Positions 46,497 through 56,852 of a stretch of DNA of 64,000 nucleotides are shown here, piece after piece. Within the stretch, counting starts at the first letter, position 1. Every line of letters begins with the position of its first letter. Below the pieces are notes generated by a model. The model saw only the letters and a program-made list of their open reading frames with translations, searched no databases and was not told the origin of the DNA. Source of the stretch: Salirhabdus sp. Marseille-P4669. Its GTDB lineage: Bacteria; Bacillota; Bacilli; Bacillales; Alkalibacillaceae. Location of the stretch: NCBI RefSeq assembly GCF_900240405.1, contig NZ_OEQK01000001.1, positions 62,001 through 126,000 on the forward strand, given 5' to 3'. Both the position numbers and the translations under genes were made by a program.

Positions 46497-46646
46497 CTAT
46501 TACGAATCCTCGATGTACGCTATCTTAATGAAGATCCCTAGCACTCTTATTCTCTAGTAAAGCAATTTCTAGTAATATATACTAGGTATGGAAGTTGGAT
46601 GTACTATGATCGAAGTGTAAATATTCTGGAGAAAGATGGGTTTTGT

Positions 46647-48248
46647 ATGAAGTTATTTAAAGCTTTCGGATTACTATTACTTGGTGGACTTTTAGTATTA
46701 GGTGGACAGCACCTTTTAGGGGAAGGTGCAACATTATTTGGAGGTTCAGGAGAGAAAAAGGATAGCCAACAAAAGGAAGAGCAGCTACGAAAAGATATTG
46801 AATCCTTTTACTCCGCTTATCAACAAGGTGCATACGATGTTATGTACGAATACTTATCTTCATATGCAATGAAGCAATATCCACAAAGAGATGTGTTTAT
46901 CGACGAATTTGGGGAGTATAACGATAAGCTACTAGATTATGAAATAGTAAGTATTAATTCAAGAGATAAAGTAGATCGAGATCTAGGCTTGATGTTTGCC
47001 CATATTAAATTTACGAAGGAAGCTATTGCGAATCGTTCTTATAGTGACCCGTATAGTGAGGGCGACGTCTATGAAGAAGAAAGGATTATTCGCTTTGAAT
47101 ATAATCGACTAAAAAAACGTTGGTTATTTTTAGATACATATGATCTTTCACCTAATCAGTTTTATTTACAAGTATTTCTTAACGATATTACTCAGGAACG
47201 GTTTGAATTATTTCGTTTATTATTTAATCATGATGCATCTGAAGCATTAACGATTGAGAAACTTGGGGAACCTGTTTCTCGAGAATTAGACGAACTTATA
47301 TATGACAATTTTTCTGTTGTCTTTTCTGATGGAACGGTCTCTCAATTTAAAATGACTCTTTCTGAAAAATATTCTACTGAAGAAATCATAGATAAGTTTG
47401 GCGAATATGATGAAGAGAATGAGAGTGGTTTTACTTATTACTTTAAAGATAGATACATAACCTTTTATTCTTCTAATGGAGGTCAAATAGATTCTGTAGT
47501 TTATTCAATGCATAATAATGTTGCAATGCAGGATACAAGTTCATCTTATTCCTATGAAGATGAGATTGGTGATCCGCTTGAGGGAGCAAACAAGCTAGCT
47601 GAAGCAGTTGAAAATAGAGATGTAGAAGCTGTTAAAAATTTATTGGATGCAGGGGTGGATCCTAATGTGGAAGCATACCAAACGCCATCTGCACTAACAA
47701 TCGCTAAATATAACGGTTATGGTGAAATAGCAGAATTATTAATAGAAGCGGGTGCGAAAGGCGATTTTGATGACCAAATTATTGATGTTGTGAATGCAAT
47801 TATGGAGGGAAATAATGATTATCTTAAAGTACAGTTAGAGAATGGGCTTGATCCGAATAGTGTTGATGAAAATGGAACAGAGTTATTATATATAAGTGTT
47901 TCCAGTAACAATTTAGAAGCCGTAAAGATGCTATTATCTGCAGGTGCAGAATATGAATTTGAAGGCATCACGCCACTTATGATTGCAGCGGAAAATGGTA
48001 ATATAGACATTTTAAACGTTTTGATAGAAGCAGGTGGAGACATAAACAAAATAGCAAATGGAACGGAAACAGCTTTAATTTTGGCAGTAAGGGCGGGGCA
48101 TGCAGATATGGTTCAAGAACTAATAAACTATGGAGTGGATGTAAATCCGCCAATTGACGGTTATTCTCCTCTTAATGAAGCGATATATTATGGGGATACA
48201 GAAATAATCGACATGCTAAAGCAAGCCGGAGCAAGGGATTATGAATAA
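46647..48248 (+). CDS. Membrane-anchored ankyrin-repeat protein
   Basis: The 533-residue protein begins at ATG 46647, where a hydrophobic segment (FGLLLLGGLLVLGG) anchors it. Residues about 25-310 form a domain with no recognisable catalytic motif. The C-terminal 200 residues are ankyrin repeats, seen as NLLDAGVDPNV, ELLIEAGAKGDFDD, MLLSAGAEYEFEG, NVLIEAGGDINKIA and ELINYGVDVNPP. It is exported or membrane-bound. A GGAGAAAG site is about 13 bases upstream. It may be related to the next ankyrin protein, though the N-terminal halves differ. Confidence 0.82.
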   Translation: MKLFKAFGLLLLGGLLVLGGQHLLGEGATLFGGSGEKKDSQQKEEQLRKDIESFYSAYQQGAYDVMYEYLSSYAMKQYPQRDVFIDEFGEYNDKLLDYEIVSINSRDKVDRDLGLMFAHIKFTKEAIANRSYSDPYSEGDVYEEERIIRFEYNRLKKRWLFLDTYDLSPNQFYLQVFLNDITQERFELFRLLFNHDASEALTIEKLGEPVSRELDELIYDNFSVVFSDGTVSQFKMTLSEKYSTEEIIDKFGEYDEENESGFTYYFKDRYITFYSSNGGQIDSVVYSMHNNVAMQDTSSSYSYEDEIGDPLEGANKLAEAVENRDVEAVKNLLDAGVDPNVEAYQTPSALTIAKYNGYGEIAELLIEAGAKGDFDDQIIDVVNAIMEGNNDYLKVQLENGLDPNSVDENGTELLYISVSSNNLEAVKMLLSAGAEYEFEGITPLMIAAENGNIDILNVLIEAGGDINKIANGTETALILAVRAGHADMVQELINYGVDVNPPIDGYSPLNEAIYYGDTEIIDMLKQAGARDYE

Positions 48249-48257
48249 GAAGCAGCA

Positions 48258-48279
48258 AGGCAGGTAAATATACCTGCCT
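48258..48279 (+). terminator. Intrinsic terminator
   Basis: AGGCAGGTA and TACCTGCCT form a nine-base stem with AATA as loop, then TAGTTTT. Confidence 0.8.
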
Positions 48280-48360
48280 AGTTTTCTATCGTTTCACAAT
48301 TAGCGTTCAATCTTTATGATAGGATAGAAATAAAAAGAGTGACAAAGACAGGGGAACAAC

Positions 48361-49914
48361 ATGAAAAAGATTATCGTACTTATTTTACTATTATTTATAT
48401 TAACAAGCTGTAGTAAGGAAGCAACGAATTCTGCTGAAAATGGTAGTGATGCTGATTCTAGTCTAATGAAGGAGCAGAGTCTAGAAGTAGGAGCCATTCC
48501 TCCAGACATTTCTGGAATAAATTTGATCGACAATAAGGAAATCGATTTATCCGATTTTCAAGGCAAGAAAACCATCATTTATTTTTGGGCAACCTTTTCC
48601 GAGCCTGGTGTGGGTGGTATGGACAAGCTACAAAAGCTTTATGAGGAGCAGGAGGTTTCTATTCTTGGTGTAAATATTGAGGGAGACGTTACTGCCGTAC
48701 ATCAATTTTTAGATGAGCATACGATATCGTTTCCAGTCATAATAGATGAAACGAACTTAGTAGATACTTTTCAGGTGGGAGCATTGCCTAAAACGATTAT
48801 TCTAGCAAGTAATGGGACCATTTTGGCTAGTCAAGATGGTGCTAGTGATACACCGTTGTGGGAGCAATCCTTACTTGATACTAGTGAGAGCAATGATTTA
48901 GTGAAGCAGAGCAGTTCGAATAATAACGCAACGGAATCCTCCAATGAAAAATTACTAGATACGTATATTCGAAATGGGGATGCGGAAGCTATTTTAACAT
49001 TATTGGAGGAACACCCGAATCTTGATGTGAATAAAGATAGAAAAGAGACAAGGCCGTTAATTGTTGCTAGTAGATTAGGTGAGAGAAGGATTGTAAATAT
49101 TCTTTTAGAAGCCGGTGCAGACCCAAACCTAACAAGTCCAGCTGTGCATTATACACCCTTAGAGGCAGCTTTTGAACCTTCATCTGAGGGCGAGGAAAAA
49201 CCAGATTATGTCATTTATGAAATTGTTTTATCGTTATTGGATTATGGAGCAGACCCAAATGTACCCTTTGTAAATGGGGGTTCAGCTTTACAAGTCGCTG
49301 AAAGCAAGGAGCTGCATTATGTAGCAGAGATATTGGAAGACCATGGTGCAGGGAGCTCTGGGGATACAGCAGATACTAGTGTTGAGGAAAATGCGCCGAG
49401 AGTATTTGATACATACGAAAAACGAGCAGAGCTAGCTGAATTTACAAAGTCGGTTCAAATTGGAGATGACGAAGCAAAGGTTAGAGACTTCGTTGGGAAT
49501 GGAACGAAATACGCAACGGATGAGAGGTTCACAGTGTATGGACCTTTTCCGTCTAAGTTTATTGCACAGGAAGGCGTTATTAAATTGGTGAGCTGGGGAA
49601 GGGTTAAACTGTTTGATATCCCACTACCAGGTGATGCTTTTTATGAGTGGAAAACAGACGAAGGAGTAGGTCCTTATGCCACGTATGAAGAAGTAATCGA
49701 AGCGTACGAGGAATATGACCCTAAGCTACTTTATAGACAAGGTGAAGATTATCCAGCTTATATTATGGTTGACTACACCGATTATCTTCTCGTATTTACC
49801 TTTTATGATGGAGTCATTCAGACCGTATTTCAATGCACACCAGAAATGTTAGAAGAGGATATGGTTAGGAATACAAGCTTCACGTTCGATCATTTGGAGG
49901 ATCACCCTTTTTAA
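48361..49914 (+). CDS. Lipoprotein with degenerate TlpA-type thioredoxin domain and ankyrin repeats
   Basis: The 517-residue protein has a lipobox (LTSC, C17), then a TlpA/redoxin-like domain (about 45-170). At the catalytic site the W-x-x-W-C-x-x-C of thioredoxins is replaced by FWATFSEPGVGG, so no redox cysteines remain. Two or three ankyrin repeats follow (NILLEAGADPNLTSP and SLLDYGADPNVPF), then a C-terminal domain of about 170 residues with no known motif. It is a secreted lipoprotein, probably for binding and not redox. Confidence 0.82.
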   Translation: MKKIIVLILLLFILTSCSKEATNSAENGSDADSSLMKEQSLEVGAIPPDISGINLIDNKEIDLSDFQGKKTIIYFWATFSEPGVGGMDKLQKLYEEQEVSILGVNIEGDVTAVHQFLDEHTISFPVIIDETNLVDTFQVGALPKTIILASNGTILASQDGASDTPLWEQSLLDTSESNDLVKQSSSNNNATESSNEKLLDTYIRNGDAEAILTLLEEHPNLDVNKDRKETRPLIVASRLGERRIVNILLEAGADPNLTSPAVHYTPLEAAFEPSSEGEEKPDYVIYEIVLSLLDYGADPNVPFVNGGSALQVAESKELHYVAEILEDHGAGSSGDTADTSVEENAPRVFDTYEKRAELAEFTKSVQIGDDEAKVRDFVGNGTKYATDERFTVYGPFPSKFIAQEGVIKLVSWGRVKLFDIPLPGDAFYEWKTDEGVGPYATYEEVIEAYEEYDPKLLYRQGEDYPAYIMVDYTDYLLVFTFYDGVIQTVFQCTPEMLEEDMVRNTSFTFDHLEDHPF

Positions 49915-49977
49915 TAGAATATACGAACTCTTTGTAAATCCTGAATAGTTAAGTCGTCTTAAATAGAAACTTGTTTT

Positions 49978-50017
49978 AAAGCCGAAAATGGAAGCGTAAT
50001 TTCCATTTTCGGCTTTT
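49978..50017 (+). terminator. Intrinsic terminator
   Basis: AAAGCCGAAAATGGAA pairs with TTCCATTTTCGGCTTT around GCGTAA and is followed by T. Confidence 0.9.
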
Positions 50018-50154
50018 ATCGTAAATCAAGAACAAAAAATGGCATTCCATCTCTATTTTTCAAAAAATTATAACTTTTTAAACTTTCCTATTGAATCACA
50101 CGTAACGTGTTGTTTTATACTTAAGGAAATCATCATGCACAAAGGAGTGTGGAA

Positions 50155-50886
50155 ATGTATACGATTGGGCAATTATCAAAGAAAACCGGTGTAACTGTTA
50201 GGACGTTAGACTACTATGATGAAATTGAATTAGTTAAGCCTTTGTCGAAAACAAGTGGAGGTCATCGTTTATATGATGATGAGGATGTTATGCGGTTAGA
50301 GCGTGTCTTGGCGTTAAAATATATTGGCTTTTCATTAGAACAAATTAAAACGATATTACATAGTTCAACCCCAACCTGGCAGCAGTCCATTCAAGAGCAG
50401 TTACAGTTGGTTAAGCAAGAGCAAATTCGTTTAAAGAAATTGGAGAATGCGCTTCTTCGTGTATCCTCTGCCATTGAATTAGAAGGAGAAGTGAATTGGT
50501 CCATTCTATTTGGAATCATCCAATTGTTTCAGCGAGGACCAGGGGATGAATTTCAATCCTATAAAGAATACTTAAATGATGATGAACTGCAAAAAATGAT
50601 GGAAATGGATGCTCAAATGACAGAAGAGGATATGAAAAATTGGGTGCAGGTAATTCGTGAAATTAGACAAAATCTAGATGCAGATCCCTCATCGGAATTG
50701 GCTCAACAGCTTGTAGAACGATGGGCAAATCAAGCAGACAGCATATTCGGTCATGATGAAGAATTACTTGGGGATATGTGGCATGCCCTTAAAAATTTGA
50801 AAGAGGGAATGGCCTTTTACCCATTGGATAAAGAAATCATTGATTTCATTGAGCGTGTTTATATGGCGAAGGAGGGACAGTTATGA
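50155..50886 (+). CDS. MerR-family regulator controlling the adjacent ABC exporter
   Basis: The 243-residue regulator has a MerR helix-turn-helix at 1-70 (MYTIGQLSKKTGVTVRTLDY, GGHRLYDDEDV), a coiled coil at about 75-115, and a TipAS-like effector domain of about 130 residues (EFQSYKEYLNDDELQKMM). ATG 50155 is chosen because AAAGGAG lies seven bases upstream. Its stop overlaps the ABC gene, so it shares its transcript. MerR regulators of this type respond to peptides or drugs. Confidence 0.85.
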   Translation: MYTIGQLSKKTGVTVRTLDYYDEIELVKPLSKTSGGHRLYDDEDVMRLERVLALKYIGFSLEQIKTILHSSTPTWQQSIQEQLQLVKQEQIRLKKLENALLRVSSAIELEGEVNWSILFGIIQLFQRGPGDEFQSYKEYLNDDELQKMMEMDAQMTEEDMKNWVQVIREIRQNLDADPSSELAQQLVERWANQADSIFGHDEELLGDMWHALKNLKEGMAFYPLDKEIIDFIERVYMAKEGQL

Positions 50887-51818
50887 TTTTAGAGGTAGCA
50901 GGTGTGACGAAGGTTTTTTCTGGGAAAGGAGAATCCAAAACAATCGCAAATGACAACCTTTCCTTTCGTATTAACGAAGGGGAACTATTTGGTCTGCTTG
51001 GACAAAATGGAGCAGGCAAAACAACATTGGTGAACCAAATACTAGGATTGGTAACTCCGGATAAAGGGGATATTCATTTGCTTGGAAAATCAGTGCTTCA
51101 ATCACCGAAGTGGGCACGGACCATCTGCTCTGTGCAGCCACAATCACAAGTGCCATTAGGTTTTCTCACGCCTAGGCAAGCAGTGACATTAATGGGGAAA
51201 ATGAGAGCAGGAAAGGCTTTTGATTCGAAGCGGGTGGATCAGCTTTTTGACTCACTAGACATGGGGGAATGGGCAAATAAAGAAGGGGAAAAACTGTCTG
51301 GAGGAGCTAGACGACTAACTGCTTTTTGTATGGCAGTAATTGCACCAGGTAAGTTAGTAATCCTAGATGAACCTACGAATGATGTGGACCCTGTACGCAG
51401 GCGTCTGCTTTGGAACGTTATACGTGATTTAACGAATGATGGGACCTCTGTCATTTTAGTAACACATAACGTAGTAGAGGCTGAAAAGGTAGTGGACCGG
51501 GTGGCTATTATCAAGCAAGGGCAATTTTTAGCGGTTGGATCTCCATCTGAAATAAAAAGCTCGGTAAGTAATTTAATGCGTATTGAGGTCAATCTTGCCA
51601 GTGACTTAGTAAATATTCAGATTCCGAGTTGGGCATTATCGACCTATCAGAAAGGCTCTCGTTTACTATTTTCCATGGACCCATCGGATGTGCTACCAAC
51701 AATAGATTGGGCGAAGGATCAGTCCGACAACGGTCTTGTGATCGATTATTCCTTATCTCCTACTACTATTGAGGATGCTTATATTGAGTTAACCTCTAGA
51801 AAGGCGGGTGTTGTATAA
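50883..51818 (+). CDS. ABC transporter ATP-binding subunit
   Basis: The 311-residue ATPase of a drug- or peptide-type exporter shows Walker A GQNGAGKTTL, signature LSGGARRL, Walker B LVILDEPTNDVD and the H-switch THNV. A long C-terminal domain (about 220-311) is typical of CcmA-like exporter ATPases. The ATG overlaps the regulator by 4 bp, and its stop shares one base with the permease. This gives a three-gene operon with the MerR regulator. Confidence 0.92.
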   Translation: MILEVAGVTKVFSGKGESKTIANDNLSFRINEGELFGLLGQNGAGKTTLVNQILGLVTPDKGDIHLLGKSVLQSPKWARTICSVQPQSQVPLGFLTPRQAVTLMGKMRAGKAFDSKRVDQLFDSLDMGEWANKEGEKLSGGARRLTAFCMAVIAPGKLVILDEPTNDVDPVRRRLLWNVIRDLTNDGTSVILVTHNVVEAEKVVDRVAIIKQGQFLAVGSPSEIKSSVSNLMRIEVNLASDLVNIQIPSWALSTYQKGSRLLFSMDPSDVLPTIDWAKDQSDNGLVIDYSLSPTTIEDAYIELTSRKAGVV

Positions 51819-52549
51819 TGCCCCTCTTTAGTCATTACAAATATGTCTTTCAATTACAGTTTTTACGAAATGCAGGTTTTCTTATATTTATGGCCATGAT
51901 CCAAATATTAATATCCATTGGTATTGTTATTGGGTTTACCTATCTTATACCAACTCCAAATACAAGCACCATCCTGTATTTAGCAACAGGAGCACCAACC
52001 ATTATTTTAATTTTTACAGGACTCGTAATCTTACCGCAACAGGTGGGTACCTCTAAATCGGATGGTTATATGGAATTTATGCGAACATGGCCAGTAAATC
52101 GTGGTGTTATCCTCGGGGCAGATACTACGATATGGTTATGCATTACGATTCCAGGAATAGTAGTTTCCACCATTGTTGCCCATTTTACGTTTCATCCAGG
52201 CTATGATATTTCATGGACTGTAGTTCCTGCTTTATTGATGATTGCCTTAACCTCAATTGGGATTGGATATGGATTTTCCTACCTCTTGTCACCTACAGCA
52301 TCGTTAACCATTTCTCAAATTGTTGTTTTTGGTGCGCTCATGTTTTCTCCAGTCAATTTCCCTATGGAGCGGCTTCCAGAATGGCTACAATCCCTTCATG
52401 AAGTATTGCCTATTTATTCCATGGCTGAGGTTACTCGTGCTTCCTTAGCTGCATCTACCTTTGATGCTAGTTTCGGAAACTATCTAAATCTATTTATCTG
52501 GTGTGTGATTGGGTTTGGGGGTGCCATTTATATTTTGAATAAAAAGTAA
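51818..52549 (+). CDS. ABC-2 type transporter permease
   Basis: The 243-residue integral membrane protein has six predicted helices (for example GFLIFMAMIQILISIGIVIGF and LYLATGAPTIILIFTGLVIL, quoted only in part by position) and the ABC-2 permease motif LPEWLQSLHEVLPIYSMAEV. It starts on the last base of the ATPase stop, so the two are translationally coupled. The substrate is not evident; the MerR partner suggests drug or peptide export. Confidence 0.85.
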   Translation: MPLFSHYKYVFQLQFLRNAGFLIFMAMIQILISIGIVIGFTYLIPTPNTSTILYLATGAPTIILIFTGLVILPQQVGTSKSDGYMEFMRTWPVNRGVILGADTTIWLCITIPGIVVSTIVAHFTFHPGYDISWTVVPALLMIALTSIGIGYGFSYLLSPTASLTISQIVVFGALMFSPVNFPMERLPEWLQSLHEVLPIYSMAEVTRASLAASTFDASFGNYLNLFIWCVIGFGGAIYILNKK

Positions 52550-52652
52550 TTACCTTTAAAGCATTCCCTTCCTCAAGTAATTCCTGTAATATTTTAAACT
52601 AGAGACAAAAATGTAATTCTAGTAATAGGATACGTATGGGAGGTACTACTTT

Positions 52653-53873
52653 TTGATAGACAACAAGATGATGAAATTAATGAAAAGAAATAAAGCTTAT
52701 ATGATAATTTTACTAGCAGTTTTCTTAACTGCTTGCAGTGGGGAAGGAGAAACGTCGAAAAGCAATACTGGAACAGTAGATGTTTCGGAGGTTATCGATC
52801 ATTTTGAGGAATCTGGTTTTACTATTGGAGAGAAAAAAAGATTACTTGCTGAAGTAATCGGTGCGGAGTATGGGTACGAAGTCGTTGTTAATGATTCCGA
52901 CCGTGATGTGGAGCTTTATCGGTTTGATATTAACAGTGCGGACAAAATCTTAAAGGAAACCATCCAAAAGGCAAAACAAACTGGTATCTTTGAATTCAAT
53001 GATCAAACGATGGACATGTTATTTAACGGCGAAGTTGCAATGTATGTAAGTGACGAACATCCAAATAAAGCACAATTGGAAGAAGCATTTATGGCATTCC
53101 CTGATGAATATAGCTTTGAAAATGTGGGAGATCAGCAGAATGTTTCAAAAGAAAATATTATTGATAATGTAACCAATATAACTGGAAATAATGTGGTATT
53201 AGGGGATACATATCAACATGTTCGTGGATTGCTTGGTGATCCAGATGAAGAATATGGTGAGGGTGGAGAGTCCTATTTAAAGTATAATAAGGCAATACTA
53301 GGGTTTAGTGCAGTGATGATGGATTCAGGAGAAATAGAATCCCTTTTAACAAATGTACAACGAGAGGATTTGTTTTCTTCCGAAGAGGAAGCTATCTCGG
53401 TATTAGGTGAACCTCATGACAAGCAATATATAGAGGAAATAAATATCGAAAGCTTAATTTACACACTAGACCAATATGAGTTGTCTGTTTGGATTGATGC
53501 AGAGGATAACGTTACAAAGGTTATGCTGTATGAGATTCAACCGAGTGATGGGAATGTAGATGATAACCAAGGTGAACATAGCGAAGAAGCTGAGCGAGCT
53601 ATAATAACAGATGAAATCACGACAGACCTTATGGATGGGAGCTTTGTAACCATTCAGTTTAAACTCGTAACGGATTCGGAACAAAGTAAAGTTGAATTAG
53701 AAGATAGAGGATTTCAAGTTACAAATGTTTTAATGAATGAACTTTCTCAAATGACAGCAGCCCAGCTGGAGCAGGTTGAATTTGTGCAGACTACTTTTAA
53801 AGAAAGTATTAACCAGCTCCTGAGTGAGGGCGGTATTATCGAGGTTGAGATGATTAATAAAGCTATACGATGA
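52653..53873 (+). CDS. Lipoprotein of unknown function
   Basis: The 406-residue secreted lipoprotein has a lipobox (FLTAC, acylated C28) and a TTG start behind GGGAGGT. A middle section (NVVLGDTYQHVRGLLGDPDE and VLGEPHDKQYIEEINI) resembles the repeated domain of DUF4309-type lipoproteins, in which a short motif with GxP recurs. No catalytic motif is visible. It lies 100 bp after the ABC permease but does not belong to that operon for sure. Confidence 0.75.
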   Translation: MIDNKMMKLMKRNKAYMIILLAVFLTACSGEGETSKSNTGTVDVSEVIDHFEESGFTIGEKKRLLAEVIGAEYGYEVVVNDSDRDVELYRFDINSADKILKETIQKAKQTGIFEFNDQTMDMLFNGEVAMYVSDEHPNKAQLEEAFMAFPDEYSFENVGDQQNVSKENIIDNVTNITGNNVVLGDTYQHVRGLLGDPDEEYGEGGESYLKYNKAILGFSAVMMDSGEIESLLTNVQREDLFSSEEEAISVLGEPHDKQYIEEINIESLIYTLDQYELSVWIDAEDNVTKVMLYEIQPSDGNVDDNQGEHSEEAERAIITDEITTDLMDGSFVTIQFKLVTDSEQSKVELEDRGFQVTNVLMNELSQMTAAQLEQVEFVQTTFKESINQLLSEGGIIEVEMINKAIR

Positions 53874-53902
53874 GAAGTTAAAATCGTTGTATGAAATATA
53901 AT

Positions 53903-53941
53903 GAGGGTATCAGATTTTACATAATTTGATGCCCTCTTTTT
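53903..53941 (+). terminator. Intrinsic terminator
   Basis: GAGGGTATCA and TTGATGCCCTC pair (with one wobble) and TTTTT follows. Confidence 0.8.
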
Positions 53942-54221
53942 AATGCTATTCCTGTGTTAAATATTATAATGAGGGGGATGTAGTTAAATTTGCAAGGATT
54001 GTAATAATTGCTGGATTGTTGCAGAGAAAAATAAGGTGTTTAATAAAATGCATTAATAGTTAAAAAAATAATTAAATTCCTAGCCTTTACACTAAATTTA
54101 AATTTCAAACTAGATCCATTGTTAGCCTAATAAGCAAATCCTAAATTTCACATAAAATGTGATTCAAGAGAGACATTAGTAATAAAAGGAGGTATTAAAA
54201 AATGAACTACTTATTTTTCCA
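53942..54221. other. AT-rich non-coding stretch with orphan ribosome site
   Basis: No supported gene is present. At 54187-54204 an AAAGGAGG site and ATG open a frame (MNYLFFHYFFGRFF) that runs into the antisense strand of the broken carrier gene. It looks like the start of a lost gene. Confidence 0.4.
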
Positions 54222-55741
54222 TTATTTCTTCGGTCGTTTTTTTATTTTACCAATTCCAAGTACTTTTGCTTCCTGTCGTAATGCTTTCAATAAGCTTACT
54301 GCCATCAAGGCAATGATTATGGAAAAGGGTAAGGCAGCTATAATCATCATATTTTGCAATGCTTGTAAGCCACCGGAGTAGAGAAGAACGACGGCTATTG
54401 CCGATAGTAAGATGCCCCATGTGAATTTTATTTTATTACCTGGTGAATGGGATCCGTTCGTTGTCATCATGCCTAATACATATGTTCCCGAATCAGCAGA
54501 CGTAATGAAAAAGGATCCGATAAGTACCATTGCTGTAATTGAAGTTACAAATGACCAAGGATAATGAGAAAAGACCCCAAATAGTGATTCCTCTGTAGAA
54601 AGACTTGAGATGTTCGCTATACCATTGTGTTCCAGTGAAATTGCCGAACCACCGAATGTAGAAAACCATAAGAAAACAACGAGTGAGGGGATGAGTAGGA
54701 CAAAAAAGACAAACTCCCGAATACTCCTTCCTTTAGAAACCCGTGCAATAAAGATGCCTACAAAGGGTGACCATGCAATCCACCAAGCCCAATAAAAAAT
54801 AGTCCAAGAATTTATCCATCCCCGAATGTCTTCATTTAACGGGGCAATACGAAAGCTCATTTGTGGTAGCGTTTGAATATAGGTACCAATTGTATTGGTG
54901 AATAAATTTATAATAAATAACGTAGGACCTACTATAAACATAAGTAAAAATAGAGCCCCTGCTAAAATCATATTAGCGTTACTTAATATTTTTTATTCCC
55001 TTGCCTAATCCAGACCAAGCAGAAATCAAAAATAATACAGTAACAACCGCAATAATAATAAATTGAATCCAAATAGAAGCTGGTACATCGAATAGATAGG
55101 CCAAACCACCATTGATTTGCACTGCTCCAAATCCTAGTGATGCCGCAACCCCTAGTACAGTTGCCAAGACGGAAAAAACGTCGATAGATTTTCCGGTAAC
55201 GCCATTCACCTTATCCCCGAAGATAGGGTGTAAGGTTGCACTTATTAAGCCCAATTTATTATGCCTAAAATGAAAATTATGCTATTGCTAGAGCAACGAT
55301 GGCGTATATAGCCCAAGCATGAATGCCCCAATGGAAAAAGGTAAATCGAAGGGCATCCTTTATTGCTTGATTGGTACCAATTTCACCAGTAGGGGAACTG
55401 ATTGCATAGTGACTGATTGGTTCCGAGGATCCATAAAATACAAGCCCTATTCCCATACCAGCACTAAATAACATCGCAATCCAGGTAGGTCTAGAGAATT
55501 CTGGCTTTTCATCCTGATTGCCAAGCTTTATCCGACCAATAGGCGATATTAGTAGGAATAGGCAGATAACAAGTATAATGGTGACCAATATCAAATAGTA
55601 CCAACCGAATGCATCAGAAAAGAAGGATTGAATATTAGAAGTAACCTCCTCTAATACATGTGGCATTAGAATTCCAGCAATAACAAGTAAAGAAAGAATC
55701 GATATGGAAATATAAAATACGATATAGCGTTGTTTCATCAA
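54222..55741 (-). pseudogene. opuD: OpuD-like BCCT carrier, disrupted by two frameshifts
   Basis: Three consecutive frames together give a full-length betaine/carnitine/choline transporter of about 505 residues, with the BCCT core (SWTIFYWAWWIAWSPFVG and ISTADSGTYVLGMM-like FITSADSGTYVLGMM). The first break is after YAIVALAIA, near 55277: GCATAATTTT has one extra A compared with GCATATTTT. The second is near 54985: six A in AAAAAA where five would continue the frame. Each is a +1 insertion at a homopolymer. Glycine betaine uptake would be lost if these are real. Confidence 0.85.
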
Positions 55742-55983
55742 GTAACCTCCCTAGATGTGTCAACGCTTTTAGTATCTTCTTTTTCACTGATATCATGTAA
55801 AAAGTAATGAAAAAATTGGTCTTGATTGGGGTCATTTTAGTATTTTAAAGGTCTATTGTACTGTGAGTCATTCCTACTCTCTACCAATTAGCGAATTTTT
55901 AAAAGTGTTTACGAATCTAAATCATACGTATTAAGATAGATATAATACATTACAATTTTCAGATAATTTACTGGGGTGAACGT

Positions 55984-56775
55984 ATGTATACGATTGGACA
56001 GGTAGCTCAGTTCCTAGGTATTTCTCGAGATACATTAAAGTATTATGAGGAAAAAGAACTGGTTAAGCCAGTGCGTGATGATAATGGTTATCGTAAATAT
56101 AATCCATTTGATATTCATGATGTGATTACAACTAATTTTTATCGAGAGCTCGACCTTGGGATTAAAAAAATTCGAGAGATAAAAGAGAGTAGTAGCATAG
56201 AAACAGTAGAACATATTTTAGAGGAGAAGGAAGCGGATATACTGGCGGAACTAGAGTATAAAAAACGACTTTTAAAACAAATAAAAGCAGCGAAGGAGGA
56301 ATGTAATAAAATAAAGGAGCTTTTGGGGACGTATACGATTAAAGAGATGAAACCACTTGAAGTAATTGGGGAAATTTCAGACTATAAAGCTTACCATGAA
56401 TATGAAATGATCCGGAGACATACGGAGGGCTTGAAAAAGGCAGTGACATTAAAAAGTGTGAGACGTGTTATCCATTTTGATGAAAATGGGATAAAGGATG
56501 ATCGTTTTATCGTAGTGAAGCAAGTAGAAGATACAGATGATTCTCTTAAAGGGGAAGTCCTTGCTCATCCGAAGTGTATTTATATGGTTGTGGAAAATGG
56601 TAGAGCTGTAGAAGGTGAAAAAAATATCGATAATGAGATTGGGGAAAGAATTGTAACAATTGCGAGTCAGGAAGGTTATGAATTAACAGGTATTACATAC
56701 ATTAATATATTATTGACGATATATGAAGATGGATTTGAACGTGTGTTTTTAGAATTATACTCCCCTATTACATAA
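55984..56775 (+). CDS. MerR-family regulator with GyrI-like effector domain
   Basis: The 263-residue protein has a MerR helix-turn-helix (MYTIGQVAQFLGISRDTLKY, NGYRKYNPFDIHDV), a coiled coil (about 75-115) and a C-terminal effector domain of GyrI-like form. GyrI-type domains bind drugs or other small molecules. It is followed by the CPBP-type gene, but an operon is unproven. GGGGTGAACGT lies before the ATG. Confidence 0.85.
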   Translation: MYTIGQVAQFLGISRDTLKYYEEKELVKPVRDDNGYRKYNPFDIHDVITTNFYRELDLGIKKIREIKESSSIETVEHILEEKEADILAELEYKKRLLKQIKAAKEECNKIKELLGTYTIKEMKPLEVIGEISDYKAYHEYEMIRRHTEGLKKAVTLKSVRRVIHFDENGIKDDRFIVVKQVEDTDDSLKGEVLAHPKCIYMVVENGRAVEGEKNIDNEIGERIVTIASQEGYELTGITYINILLTIYEDGFERVFLELYSPIT

Positions 56776-56852
56776 TGCTTGAGCTGGGGGTAACCCACAG
56801 GTTTAAAATGAGGCTATTAAGTAATCGTTGTGTTTTAAAGGAGTGGGTTATC

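Noticed and set aside
54202-54378. Plus-strand gene beginning MNYLFFHYFFGRFF
   Set aside because: It has a perfect ribosome site, but after a few codons it is the antisense of the conserved carrier gene, so only the start may be a remnant.
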